Assembly: GCA_028015205.1 (NCBI GenBank)
Contig: CM051519.1
Span: 45,860,979-45,924,978, forward strand
DNA from: Mytilisepta virgata
Taxonomy: Eukaryota > Mollusca > Bivalvia > Mytilida > Mytilidae
Reading direction: 5' to 3'
Length of the DNA: 64,000 bases
Shown: positions 43,460-56,000 of the stretch, in pieces
How positions within the stretch are numbered: the first letter of the stretch is position 1
Layout: every line of letters starts with the position of its first letter
Notes under the pieces: generated by a model
Database searches by the model: none
Told to the model about the DNA's origin: nothing
The model's input: only the letters and a program-made list of their open reading frames with translations
Translations under genes and position numbers: made by a program

Positions 43460-43754
43460 ATGGAAAATAATTTATATAGCGTTCTATTGGTACTTTTTAT
43501 TGGCGCTTATAACGCCTCGGGAGAATCATGTGGCTCTAACGTCAAACAGTGTGATTTTTTCACGTGGGATAGTTGGTCAGCCTGTTCATCAACATGTAAA
43601 GGAACCCGATATAGACTTCAACCAGTTTGTTGCCAATCACAATCTAAACGAGCATTAACGTTTGATGAGTGTCTAGCTTCTTGCAATTATTCACAACAAT
43701 GGTATAAAAAGTCCAAAATGCAATCCGAGAAATGTGGTAGCGATTGCACAAGCG
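43460..43754 (+). CDS. First exon E: signal peptide plus TSP1-like domain
   Basis: The ATG starts a signal peptide (NNLYSVLLVLFIGAYNASG). The domain reads CDFFTWDSWSACSSTCKG, then TRYRLQPVCC, TFDECLASCN, QWY and KCGSDC. The donor GTAAGC at 43755 follows 98 codons plus one base, phase 1. It shares WSACSSTC with exon A and the spacing of exons C and D, so it lies between these in the family. Upstream and downstream DNA holds no other recognisable exon. Confidence 0.85.
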
Positions 43755-45439
43755 GTAAGCAATAATTTCTACAAAAAACGTAATGTAAAGCAGTTTTATT
43801 TATCCTCTGGAAGTTTTGAATTGTCATATTGGGTTTATACAAATACAGTAAAGATCATTGAATAAAGTAAAGGGTAAATAAAATTTTTATTTTTTGAATA
43901 TACATAGAAAAATATTGCATTTATGTTTGTAAGGTTTAAACATAAATTGTTTTTTTGAATCAATATATTTTTTTTAATATTGAAACGTTTGACGGCTAAA
44001 GTTTACAGCAGCTGCAGGATTTTTTCTGTACATAATCTCCAAACATGGTACATAATAAAATTTCAATGATGATTATGAACAATTCAACGAGATTTAATGA
44101 TCACTAGCACATATACGGTCATGCAGTAGATATTTCAATGTATTGTTTTTATATGACAATTAAGTTCTACCAAGAAATAGCATATATGGTATTTATCATT
44201 TTACAGTAAAATACAAATCATTGCCCTTTTCGCCATGAGTATTAAGAAGAAAATCAGTAGAATCTCCCAAAGGTACCATTTGAAGTAAGCATAATTTATG
44301 TGAAACTGTAACCCGCGTTTCTTCATAGATCGAAAAGGACAATCCTGTATTAAATGGAGTGGTGGTTTCCTATCATAAAGTAAATCACTTTATTACATGG
44401 TGGTATTTCTTCATGATCCTGATTGGCCGAAAATAGCATAAGAGGTTGTGATTACCCGCTATAGCAATCTAACATTGATAAAAAATTCCGAAATTAATGG
44501 TTATGATCTAACAATAAAAGTAGGTTACGCGGAATTTGATAGCAACCTAATATGATATAAAAATAGAATGTTGACTTTACTAAAAGTGGGAGGTTACGCG
44601 GAATTTGATAGCAACCTAAATTGATCTAAAAATAGAATGGGGACTAAGGGCGTGAAGGTGAACGTTTAGATTATGTGGTACTTCTCATTCATGCAAAACA
44701 CAATTTGAATATAAACCATCTTCGCGTTTAGTATGTTTATTATTTATAAGTACAAATGTATCTAGATTTGAAGAGATAATAAAATTTACAATAACAGAAT
44801 CATGTGTGCTTTCATAAGCACACCACAACAGCGATATAATTATTTATTAACAGGCCATATAATCCGGATTATCCTTTCCTTAAAAAAATTAATCGATACA
44901 GCCAATCGTAATATCCAATTTTTAAATGTTCATTAATGAAACATACGCTTTGCACGTATACATTTAATTTATCATTAATACGAATAAAATAACATAAAAC
45001 AACCCATCTTTATCTATTTCATATCAAAGTGTTAAAACCGAAAAAACACCTTATCAGATTTGTTGAGTGACGAAGTGAATAAAAATATTTTTGAAAATGT
45101 TCATAGATTTATATATCAAACAAAACGTTTTATAGAATTATAACATGGATCATCAAATAAGAACTTTTTTATAAAGATGTACTCACCCCCCCCCCCCAAC
45201 CTAATATGCCCATCATGTTTTTACATTTATTCCAATACTTCTGTATGCTTTATATTTTTTTACTATACTATTTTGTGTACTTGCTGTCCATCCTTACATG
45301 GTATATATATATATATTTTATGGACAGGATTTATGTAAGTTGTTATAACTTTTATCCAATCCAAATTTTTATTAGACAATAAAATATGTTTAAAATAAAC
45401 ACCTTATAATGTAAAATCTGTTGAAATGGCCCAAAAATT
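43755..45439. other. Non-coding stretch with a two-copy 69-bp direct repeat
   Basis: GGTTACGCGGAATTTGATAG occurs twice (about 44524 and 44593). A C-run lies at 45187. No exon was seen. Confidence 0.5.
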
Positions 45440-45619
45440 GTTCAATTTTATACTGATATTGTTGGTCAGTTAATTTTACCTGGTCTAGATATCAGCCATT
45501 ATGTTGTATGACATCAACTACAAAAACTCTAACGTTTGCGGAATCTTGTAATGTCGCACAGCAGTGGTATGACACGACGAAAAGAGAATATGACACGCGT
45601 GGTAGCAAATGCCAGACTT
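45440..45619 (+). pseudogene. Decayed TSP1 exon F
   Basis: From 45484 the reading RYQPLCC, TLTFAESCN, QQWY matches exon E position by position and ends at an intact phase-1 donor (GTAAGC at 45620). The 5' half is ruined: the WxxWSxC core has lost bases (TTGGTCAG remains), the frame is broken and no ATG or signal peptide is left. It is a relic, though the preserved 3' half could still be spliced. Confidence 0.75.
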
Positions 45620-46009
45620 GTAAGCTAGCAGTTATGAAATCATAATTTTTTTGTATTAAAACTAATTCAGGTATATTTCAGTACTGCAACATGAGCTGAA
45701 ACTACTATACTGTTTACTCATGAATTTAATTAAGGGATGTCTATTATAAATGCTTTAGCTGCAACGAATTAATTTAGATGTAAATAGTCACTACATATGT
45801 CAGCTTTTTAGATGAGTCCGCTGAAGAAATATGCAATAAAATTGCCAAAAAAAAAAACAAACAAAAAAACCACTAAAAACTAAAACGCGGTTACAATGTA
45901 CCTGTAAAATTTTGGTACGAATGAAACATATGAAAGACAATGTACAAACAATAAAAATATAAGCTTCTTATACCTTTTTATTCGTCTAAAACAATAATAA
46001 TAATAATTA

Positions 46010-47890
46010 CAGAAAGATGTGTTCTAGAACTGTCATCCTGACACCTTTAGAACCCTTTATGGCAGGTGTGTCCTAACCCAGAACCATTCTGGACGGTTCT
46101 ACCCTAGAACCATTTATGATAGTGTTATCCTAGAACCATTCTAGACGGTTGTACCCTAGTACCAAGTATGACAGTTCTACCTTAGAACCATCCATTTATG
46201 ACATTTGGAAAGTTTATGAATTTTGAACATCAAAATTTAAGGAAATAAAATAATTTATTTGTTGACATTATTTTCAACTCATTTCTTAGTATAGCGTAAT
46301 AGTTTACAGAGTAAAAAAAAAAAAAAAAGAAAAAATCACTCACAGTGAAGATTTTGCTAATTTTAGATATCATAATCTAAAGAATTTAAATACATGTATT
46401 TAGTTTGGTATGATATTTTTAAACCTTTTTTTTAGATACTGCAATTCCGCATAGAGTTTGAAATTAACAAAAACATATAACACTTGGAAAAGGATGAATG
46501 GGTTAAAAAAATCCAATTGTAAGCTGCACTTAGAATAAAAAAGACGGGTTAAAAATAGTATGATAGTCACTTGAACGTTTTAAATCAAAATCCCATGTAT
46601 TTTTAAGTCAATATGACAGATTATAAATTATGAAACAATGTTGTTTGTATTAAACAATTTATAATGTTAAACATGGTTTCAACTTTTAAGTGTACATGTA
46701 TGTAGTATTGAACTATTTTCGAAAAAAAAATTAAATTTATCAATTAAATTTGATTGAAAAGAACGTCCATCCTCTGCGTAAATTGGCTTCAAACCGGATT
46801 TTCTTTTATCGTTGTTTGGATCCAACTATCTGCCGTATATCGCCGAACTAATGAACTGGATTTCAATTTTCCTATAACCAATTTATTTTCTTTTTCTAGG
46901 CTTATATGTATCACAACTTATACCTACAGAAAACGTAAAATTTGTTCTTGAGCTGAGGATTTTAATGACAGAAACTCAAAAATCACAAAAAAAAACCCCA
47001 AAAAAATTTTGTCACAGGGCTACATATGTCACCATTTTCTGAATACTTTTATAATTTTATATAAGTAAATTTTGAGGTTTTAGCAAAGACACTTGTTTCG
47101 GCTTTGACTGGACGAAATATGCATAAAGATTGCATATGCAGCTATATCGGTCATAATTATGTTAGGTAACTCTGTTTAGACTTATTAACTGGTTACCCAA
47201 TATCGGAAATCTACTGGTCCCGTTCATGCCAGGCATTCATCGTACTTCGATAACTCTGGTGACAATAATTAATAATATGAAATTCATCACCAATTTATAC
47301 AAACTGTCAAAAGTACATAATTACACGTGATAAAGGGTAATGGTGCAAGTTTTTTTTTTATTTTTTAAGCCGCGAGAAAAGCGAATTTTTTTTTTTTTGG
47401 TAAAATTTATTTGAGTTTTATCTGAAGAAATTTATTGTGCGCAATTAACATGCTGTGTGTTTCAGGTAATTATAACTAATTAAAGATTTGACATGTATAT
47501 TGTACCTTGACTGTCCGGATGTTTATTGTTCCAACCGTTAATTAAGGTACACAGGTACATTGTATGTATACAGGTAAACCGTTTGCTGACCAAAAACAGC
47601 GTGATTTCATTTTTAACGCCACATTTTTTGATAATTAATGCAACATTTTGATATAGAGATGTGTGTGTGTGTTTAAGGGGGGATCACAAAGAATGCAGAG
47701 ATGAAATATAATTTCAAATGTCAGATAAGTAACATTTTAATTTATTTTAAATTAATAATTTTTCTTTTTGGTATTTATATATTTAACATTTGACATATTA
47801 TATGAGTAATTCTATTTACTCGTATATATATTTACTTTGTTATGGCAAGGTAGAAGCTGATTAGGATGGGCGCCATCTTGAATAATAATA
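46010..47890. repeat. Second, rearranged copy of the GTTCTA/TAGAAC MITE family
   Basis: 46015-46260 matches the left end of the MITE at 26286 in the same direction (GACACCTTTAGAACC, ACGGTTCTACCCTAGAACC). In contrast, 47455-47880 matches its interior in reverse (for example ACTGTCC and CAAGGTAGAAG against their complements near 27290 and 26960). So either two copies lie here in opposite orientation or one copy has an internal inversion. Confidence 0.6.
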
Positions 47891-48316
47891 GTAAAAAATA
47901 ACACATTTCAAAATAGCTAATTTTCAAATCAATTTGGAAGGGACATAATCAAAATTTAAACTATTGCAATTACGATATTTCGAAAAGTTATGAAGGTTTT
48001 ACTCAAACATATGATATATGAAGACCAAAGGATATACTTTATTAGTAACATCCGAGACATAAAACAATATGTCTCTAGTAATATATCAGTATCTAGAGTA
48101 TGCATATCCCCCCTTTTTATTATAACTTCCTCACACAAACATTATATAATAAAATCCTCGATTGAAAAGAAATGAAATGATCCATCATCTGTGTTAGTTT
48201 TCATTAATACTGGCAAAGGTGCGATTTTTTTTTTCATAATCTATATCGCCCTTGGTGAGGATAAGTTAATATGCAGTGCAATTGGAAACTATATACTTAT
48301 TAATAAGTTATGTCAG

Positions 48317-48317
<1 letters not shown>
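47891..48317. repeat. Start of a local direct-repeat family
   Basis: ATTTTCAAATCAATTTGGAAGGG near 47920 recurs near 48518, and a weaker version near 48735. The repeat extends over about 120 bp each time. Non-coding. Confidence 0.55.

Positions 48318-48375
<58 letters not shown>
48318..48375. repeat. (TA)n microsatellite
   Basis: About 29 uninterrupted TA dinucleotides. Confidence 0.98.
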
Positions 48376-48376
<1 letters not shown>

Positions 48377-51009
48377 TTTATATTTCAAACATAAGAGTTT
48401 GTTTCGATGAAAATATGAAATTGAAAATCATTAAATGTTTGTATTTTCGCGCCTAGTGTCATTTCCGGTCATCGTCACCATCTTGAAAAATAATAACAGA
48501 TTTTCCGAAGATATCTAATTTTCAAATCAATTTGGAAGGGATATAATAAAAAATTAAACTATTGCATTTACGATATTTCAAAAATTTATAAATGTATTAA
48601 TTAGCACATAGCACCAAAATTTTTCCATCAGTTTTGGTTAAATCGCAATTTTATGTTAAAAACGACAAAAAAACCAATTTATCGCAGTTAGATGATTTAA
48701 CAATATGGACTTAACGGGAAAATAAGACAAAATTTTCAAAAGCATTTGGAAGGGATAAGACAAAAATTTAAACGTTTCCAAATAACAAAAATATTTTTCT
48801 AAATATATGAGGAAGTACTACATAGCACCAAAATTTTTTCAGCACGAACTAAAAGTAGTTTATTTTATCGATTCATGATCGCCCAAGTGCATTTCTATAC
48901 AATTTACTTGGGTATGGTATAGGTGATGTGTGACGTCACGAAAGTCACGTGATGACTTCTATAGTTGGATATGGTTATAAAAAAACTTTTATTGTAATTA
49001 ATGGATTTTCATATCGTCGATAGAACGATTGCAAACGATCGTACTAACAGTGATAGGGATATCCAAATTGAAATGGAAAGCAAATTTTTCTGCATTTTAA
49101 TACAAAACAATTTTGTAACACGACTTTGTCTTTGGCAGATTGACAACATTAGGCAATGAAAAACTAGCTACAATTTTATCCCAAAGTAAACCATAGAGAC
49201 CGAAAACCTGAAAAAGAAGTCATACAGTTCAAACAAATTCCATAAATATTTATAATAATACTTCGGTTGATCTTTAGTTATCCATTTAAACACTTTTTAT
49301 TGTAAATTTTTATAGTAAACGGTAGCAAGGTTAACGCTGAGTCAACAAAATTGTTAATATGTATGGCGAAAGGAATTATCATAGCTTTTGGACGATTTCA
49401 CTTTTGACAAATTATTGACTTATGAGTACAGTTAAATGGTCGTATTACCAACGTTATGGTTACATTACTGAACAAAAATGCGGCATGTATTAAATGTATA
49501 TTAAACTGGGTTCCCTAAGGAGGAATACCGTTACTATGTGAGTAATACCACACGGGTCTAACGAGAAAGTATGAAAACTCTAGAGTTTAAGTTTAAGAAC
49601 TTATAGTGGTGGGTAAACTAGATTAATGGGAACCCAAACCTCCCCTTTATCTATCCTGACCCTCCAGGTGTAAAACACACTTGAAAAGCCGATTTTGTAC
49701 GATTACCAACAGGGCGACTGATTCCAGAATTGATAAAATAGGTCGGTCGGTAAGTAATTTAGATCGTAGGGTCAAATAGTGTAAAATTGTAAAACTAATG
49801 CTCTTATAACGGCTGGCTCGGATACGCATACAACCTCCATGTCTGTATAGATATTAAATTCAAGCAGTCAAAGTTTGATGTTAGAGTGAAAAATTTCAAT
49901 CCCCGAATTTTGACGAAAACATCTTATACATTGTTTCATTACAGCAAATATCGCAATGATTGATGATTGTATGCATTTGCGTTTAATAGTGTGAAAATGG
50001 AGACAATTTTGGATAAAGATATTTCTACACTCTCTATAAATAAATTAAAGCTGGTGCGTTTAAAAAATTAAATTAAAACTTCATTATTCAACTCCAAAGT
50101 AGAAATATCATTACCATTAGAAATTAGAAAGAATATCGATATTTAGAAAGTTTACACCGACATGTGTCGATATCTTTTCTATATTTTTTTCTTCAATTTC
50201 TGGTGACTGTGAGTTGTTGAAAATAACCTAGCGTTTACATTGTTGCTGTAAAAATAAATTTTATAGTTTTCTTTGCTGGACTTTACATTACTCATACATA
50301 ATGACTGAGTATAATTTGAGGAGAACAGATTTCTAAATTATTTTCAAAATACACATGGAATATTAACTAATTATATTTGAATAGTATTATTAATTATTTA
50401 TCATATATTTTGGTACTAAATACAGGAGTTTCGAATATACGATAAAGCCCATTATGTTGGTCCGTATCTGACGTCTATGACGTCATACCATTTATCGCAT
50501 GGCTTACCCTTTATCACATAGCTTTTTTCAATTCTAATTTTCAATTCCATTTTTTTGGTATTTTTTTTTTTTTTTGGGGGGGGGTCAAATTTCAAAAAAC
50601 AAATGTTCAATTTTTTCCCGATTATTTGACACTTTTCAAACCCCCCCTCCTTATTCTTTTATTTTTTTTTCACAAAATATTTCCAAAAATATCGAAATTA
50701 AAAGTGTCGTAAAAAATTCACTATTTATAGTAATGTGTAATAATGTAACCTAACCTATCATTTGGGGAAAATAGTTCAACAAATGTCCATCAGCAAATAT
50801 TGAAAACTGAAGCTTTTAAAGTTTTTTGTAAATCATTATCATCAAATGGATATTAGCATGCAGTTTTCAGAGGAACTAAAATATGACTGTGACGCCCCAC
50901 AGGAATTGAGCATAGTTGTCTTCTATGTCATGTATGTAGAATTAAAAATGTACATTCAGCAAAATAAGTATCAGAGAATGATTATGATTTTATAAGTATT
51001 GCTTTTCAT
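48376..51009. other. Non-coding stretch
   Basis: AT-rich DNA with the two later copies of the 47.9-kb repeat and short T and G runs near 50565. No exon was recognised. Confidence 0.45.
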
Positions 51010-51387
51010 CAATCTAGTTAAAAACCGATCTCTCATCGGTCCCGTTTTCTGATATGTCCCGTGAGAGATCTAACGAAACCCGCTTTGAGGTCACATGTGA
51101 GTGACCTCGTAGGTGTATCCTGTTCGACCAATGAAATTGCGGCTTAGGCGATCTTGTATGTTGATCGTGTGGTAAAGGGATGTAACTCATTTTATTAACG
51201 AAGAAAGTCTCCAGAATTCATAAACTTTTTGATTGGCTTACTGATAGGAAGTCAACTCATTTGCATGTCATTATAAATTCATAAGTTCCAGTTCACTCAC
51301 ATGTGACCTCAAAGAGGATTTCGTTAGATCTCCCACGCGACATATCAGAAAACGGGAGCGATGAGAGATCGGTTTTTAATTAGATTG
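51010..51387. mobile_element. MITE with about 95-bp inverted arms and 9-bp target duplication
   Basis: It starts CAATCTAGTTAAAAACC and ends with the complement of CAATCTAATTAAAAACC. The arms extend about 95 bp (CGATCTCTCATCG, ACATATCAGAAAACGGG). GCTTTTCAT lies directly before (51001-51009) and after (51388-51396). Long arms plus a 9-bp duplication fit a Mutator-like non-autonomous element. No open frame inside. Confidence 0.85.
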
Positions 51388-52005
51388 GCTTTTCATACTA
51401 GTATATTTCTTTTAATATTAGAATAAAGTGACTTCAATTTGTTTTGCCCTGGCCACAAAGATGTCCTTTTATAAATAAGATTATTTTCTCTAATGTTTTA
51501 TTGAATTGAAAATGGCAGATAACACGGAGAACAATGAAAGACTTTAACACACACCACATTATTATCTTCTTATCACATGTAATTTCAATCGTCTGACTTT
51601 CATTCCCACATTCTTGCATAATATTCATCCCTTCCCTGAAAATTTAACTCCTGGAAACAACTACACATTATACAAGCAGCTCAGTCACTAAAAAAACTTT
51701 CTTGGTGTATCCACGTTCTTTGTTAAAATACGCAAAAAGGCAAACAAACCTTTCATGACGTGCATGAAACGGTCTCGATAATTTTTATTATTTAGCAATT
51801 TCTTTGTAATCTCGTATACTTGCTTTGATTATCGCTCTTGTATATTTGTCGAGGAGAGCTACTCAGGGCCTTCTGGCTGTTAGCAATCGCCTGTGAATAA
51901 ATAAAGCATTAAATTAAATCTATATATCAATTTCAATCCCCTCCATATACAATCAATTCGAAATCAAAATACTAAGTATGTTGCGAAACAGCTCATGCGA
52001 TAATA
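51388..52005. other. Non-coding stretch
   Basis: AT-rich; nothing beyond a 14-bp word at 51958 (TCGAAATCAAAATA) that recurs just after the following palindrome. Confidence 0.45.
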
Positions 52006-52579
52006 GATAACAAGAAAAATAAATGGAAATGGTGAGCTGTCAAAAGGGGCGTAAGACGACTAGAATGTATGAAATACACAAGTCGAACAAAACCAAATAT
52101 AAAATCGTAAAAAAACAACAACAAAGTAAAAAGTAAAAAATACTCGTTTCGACCAATATGGTCTTAATCACGAGTGTGAAAATAAAAAATAAAAAATAAA
52201 AATAAATAGGTGTTGACTCTTTGAAACCCAGAGCAAGTCGAGTATGAAAATAAAAAATAAAAAATAAAAATAAATAGGTGTTGACTCTTTGAAACCCAGA
52301 GCAATCTTGCTCTGGATTTCAAAGAGTCAACACCTATTTATTTTTGTTCTGGGTTTCAAAGAGTCAACACCTATTTATTTTTATTTTTTATTTTTTATTT
52401 TCACACTCGTGATCAAGACCATATTGGTCGAAACGTTGAGTATTTTTTACTTTTTACTTTGTTGTTGTTTTTTTTTACGATTTTATATTTGGTTTTGTTC
52501 GACTTGTGTATTTCATACATTCTAGTCGTCTTACGCCCCTTTTGACAGCTCACCATTTCCATTTATTTTTCTTGTTATC
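52006..52579. repeat. 574-bp near-perfect palindrome
   Basis: The two arms of about 280 bp are inverted copies: GATAACAAGAAAAATAAATG at 52006 and its complement ending at 52579. The centre, near 52300, has extra inverted and direct copies of GGTGTTGACTCTTTGAAACC. Each arm has GACCATATTGGTCGAAACG, a stem-loop plus GAAA that resembles the second half of a hammerhead ribozyme as found in Penelope-like terminal repeats. TCGAAATCAAAATA occurs on both flanks and could be a target duplication. Confidence 0.85.
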
Positions 52580-52755
52580 GAAATCAAAATATTTAATAAT
52601 GAAATAATCAAGCACTGAGTAAATACAACTAAATCTTACGGTAATCTGGTAAAGATTCACACACAAAGCTGACCAATGATAGCCAAATATAAATCAAAGG
52701 GATACATGTATTATATTTCAAACAAGACACGAACAAACTCAGGGCAAAACTGTCA

Positions 52756-53000
52756 ATGGCAATTTACATGAATTATTTTTTCATCATTCTGGCATCAATT
52801 ACATATACAGAGGCTACGTGTGAACAAGAGTATTGCTCGTGTGATTTTATCCATGGGGAACATGGTCTTCATGTTAATTCCATTTTACAGGCAATATGTC
52901 TAGATATCAATGAAGCTGCTGCCCAGAAAAAGATGGCATTGAAGGATCGTTCGATGACTGTCTCAGAAATTCTAATTATTCAACTTATATCTATTCATTT
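52756..53000 (+). pseudogene. Decayed TSP1 first exon G
   Basis: The ATG and signal peptide are intact (MNYFFIILASITYTEA), followed by CSCDF. Then the frame slips: the TSP1 words (WGTWSSC, SRYQ, SCCPEKDG, DDCLRNSN) are found in another frame with two in-frame stops. No phase-1 donor was found at the expected end. It is a recent pseudogene of the exon C/D/E group. Confidence 0.75.
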
Positions 53001-56000
53001 TTATTGATTTTATTGTTAAATTCAACCACAACAACCGACAGGCGTATACATTTTCTCTGCTAGCGTATTTAAGTAGGACCGAAAACCCTGAGCCAAAATT
53101 TTCCTTTTTTTTAACCAAATGCCACTTTCATTTCTTTTTAATTTTTGTTCACAAATTTATTTTTCGACTCACTTGGTCAACTTCCCTGAATTTCGGTTAC
53201 CTGGATTCGATTGTTCACATTTTGTTTTTAAATATCTTTTTCGGCTTTCCCAAGTATCGGTTATATGGGCGTACGTGGTAGAGATTAATCTACACCACAC
53301 AAAATCATCTAAACTTGACAATTTCTGAATTTGAGGTGCAAAGTTCAGGACGCCAGAGTTTCAATTAATCCACATTGCTTTATTATATGCAAGATGAGAT
53401 TAAGAGGAAAAGAACTGACACGATACAGTTTTTACACGAAAAGCCTCTCACTTTATTTAAAATGAATATAAAATTTCCATAGAAGATTTAAATTTGACAA
53501 TTCAACATAGAACGTTAATGAAAATCTTAAGACTAGCGTCATAACACAAGGAAAAGAATTCTGATACGCTCAAAACCTATCAACATATGACAAATAAAAA
53601 TCGAATAGAAGATAACTTGGCCTTTTTCTTTATAGCGGTTAATTTGTTACTTTTTTCGCTGATTTTGTTTGTTTTTATACTATTTCAATGTAACAGGTAA
53701 GTATCATGGAATTTCGATATATTTTATATTGTTTAGTCATTTTGACATAATGGGAGACTATATATATTATTTTTATTTAGTAACTTCTAAATGGTGTGAA
53801 AACATCTTTAATGGATTTGTAAACTGAATAAATGGACAAGGATTTATAGATGTCAATTCTTTTGGAAGTGACATCAATTTACAACACAATATTATTTAAT
53901 TTAAAATGTACATTGTAACTTAAGTTTATATTTGATTTATGACGATTATGTTCTTGATAACTTTTAAATCTTTATTAAAATTTAATGTTAGAATATATTC
54001 AGAAAGTCATCCCTTTCCCTTATCCTGGATTATTTTTGGACGGACTCCTTTTGACTGCGTTTAGAAACAAATGTATATACTTGCAATGTTGCAATTTAAC
54101 AAAAAATTATATCACATGGTGAAAGAACCATAGCTTTTCAAGACATACATTTGTAATTGGTAGGCTTTTGAAAGATATATGCACGGTTGAGACCCTTTCT
54201 TATCATTTGGCATACATTTGTACTTTTACATATCAAAATCGAAAAATCAAAATAGCAACTCTATAGCAAATGGAATATAATTTCCAATTGTCAGTTTTCC
54301 ATTCTTACAATTCACTAAAGTCCTCAACAATATGATGTTTTACAGTGCATTCGTAATTGCTATAAGTGTGATATTACATCATGTAATCGCCCATTTTCGA
54401 AGAAAGTTTGAAAATATTGCGATTGTCTTCGCCTTCCTTCACTTGTGTTTAGGGATTTAGATGTGCAATTAGGTTTTAGAATTTTGATTTTCGAAACGTG
54501 GGGCCCACACGTGTCGAACTTCGAAATTTTTTTATTCAAGGTCGTAACATAAACTCATTTATTTTTCAATTTATGCATTTTCTTTCTATACAGCATATGC
54601 GGATGGGCAATTTTAGTTTTCTAAAACTGGGGCCCATGCATAGTGGTCGAATTTCGAAGTAGGGGTAAGGACTTTTCTTGAGAGATACTACTACGTAACC
54701 ATGGGTATCTCTTGGCCTCCCTCTCCTACTGTATCGTATTCCCTTTAGTCGAGTGTCTTCTTTACAGTGTGCATATAACCAATTACTATTGCATTTCCTA
54801 TTTCTTTATATCTATACATGTATATGTCGACGTTATATCTGCTGGACTTATACAGTTCAAGATTATACGTACATGTAAATGTATATCTTTATGTATATTA
54901 ATTTTAAATGCAGGATATTAAGTTTTTTTTATTTATTAGCTATGTTTCATTTTATATTGGTTTCAGAATGGTTTTACTTATTTGTCTCTGATTAGTGTAT
55001 TACCTGATTTATCTTTTGAATCGCAAATTTTGGGATGACAATTCAATGCTATGGTAACTTTTATAGAGATCATCACTAGGCAAAATTGGTGAACCTTGCT
55101 TGATCCATGAGAAAAGTTACTTGTGTTCTGCATAAATGTATCTTAAGCCGTGTTAGTATTGAGATGGCTGTACGTAACTGTACAATGGACATGTACTTGT
55201 AGATTTTTCTGGGTGATCTTTTTTAAAAAGAAATGTAAAAGTGTCTTGAATTTGAAAGGAATCTGTATTATTTCTTCTTAGAACTTTCATTGCAAATTTA
55301 CAATTTAGAGAATGATATATCTACCTCATTTTACCCGGGGCCCTACAAATTTGGCAAATAATCGCGTAAACAGTGTGAATTGGGGAAACAGAACCATGCT
55401 TTCTTGAACGGTGAGTACTCAGCATGCCCAGGCTAACGCAAACAGTCACAAATTCTTACGATGATGAATGACCTCCATACAGTTCACAAAACTTACACAT
55501 AAATGACCTTGGCGTACAACATTGTAGTATAGCCAAGGGTATCTCTGTTCATATTTTAAAGTATTGAAGTACCTGGTACAAATATAACATCACATTTTCT
55601 GATTCAAACTTAGATTTAGAATCATTATGAACATCACCCCTAATAGCAAGATTTTCGGTGACATTTACAGACGTTGTTTGACTTTTTGACGTGACATTGT
55701 TTACAAGATGTTAGGTTAGTGCGTAGAGGTGCTGAGTGTTTCTGGCTCTGTTTCTTCTGTGTCTTGGTCAGCTTCATTCGGAACAAAATCTTGATCTTCT
55801 ATCACTGCATTCGGAGAAAAAAAACTTTTATTCCGCCTCGTCAATTCCTATAAATTATTTAATCACCGAAAAATAGACAAAAGATCAATAAATATAATAA
55901 AAAATTCTTATTAATACAATAATGTGGTATTTATTTCTAAAAACAACCATTAGGACTTTTTATTTTACTAGTTATATCCGTTTAGTCCGTGCTAAGCGAC

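Noticed and set aside
46754..46951. 65-codon frame with a hydrophobic start
   Set aside because: No cysteine pattern, no splice donor of the family type and it lies inside repeat-derived DNA.
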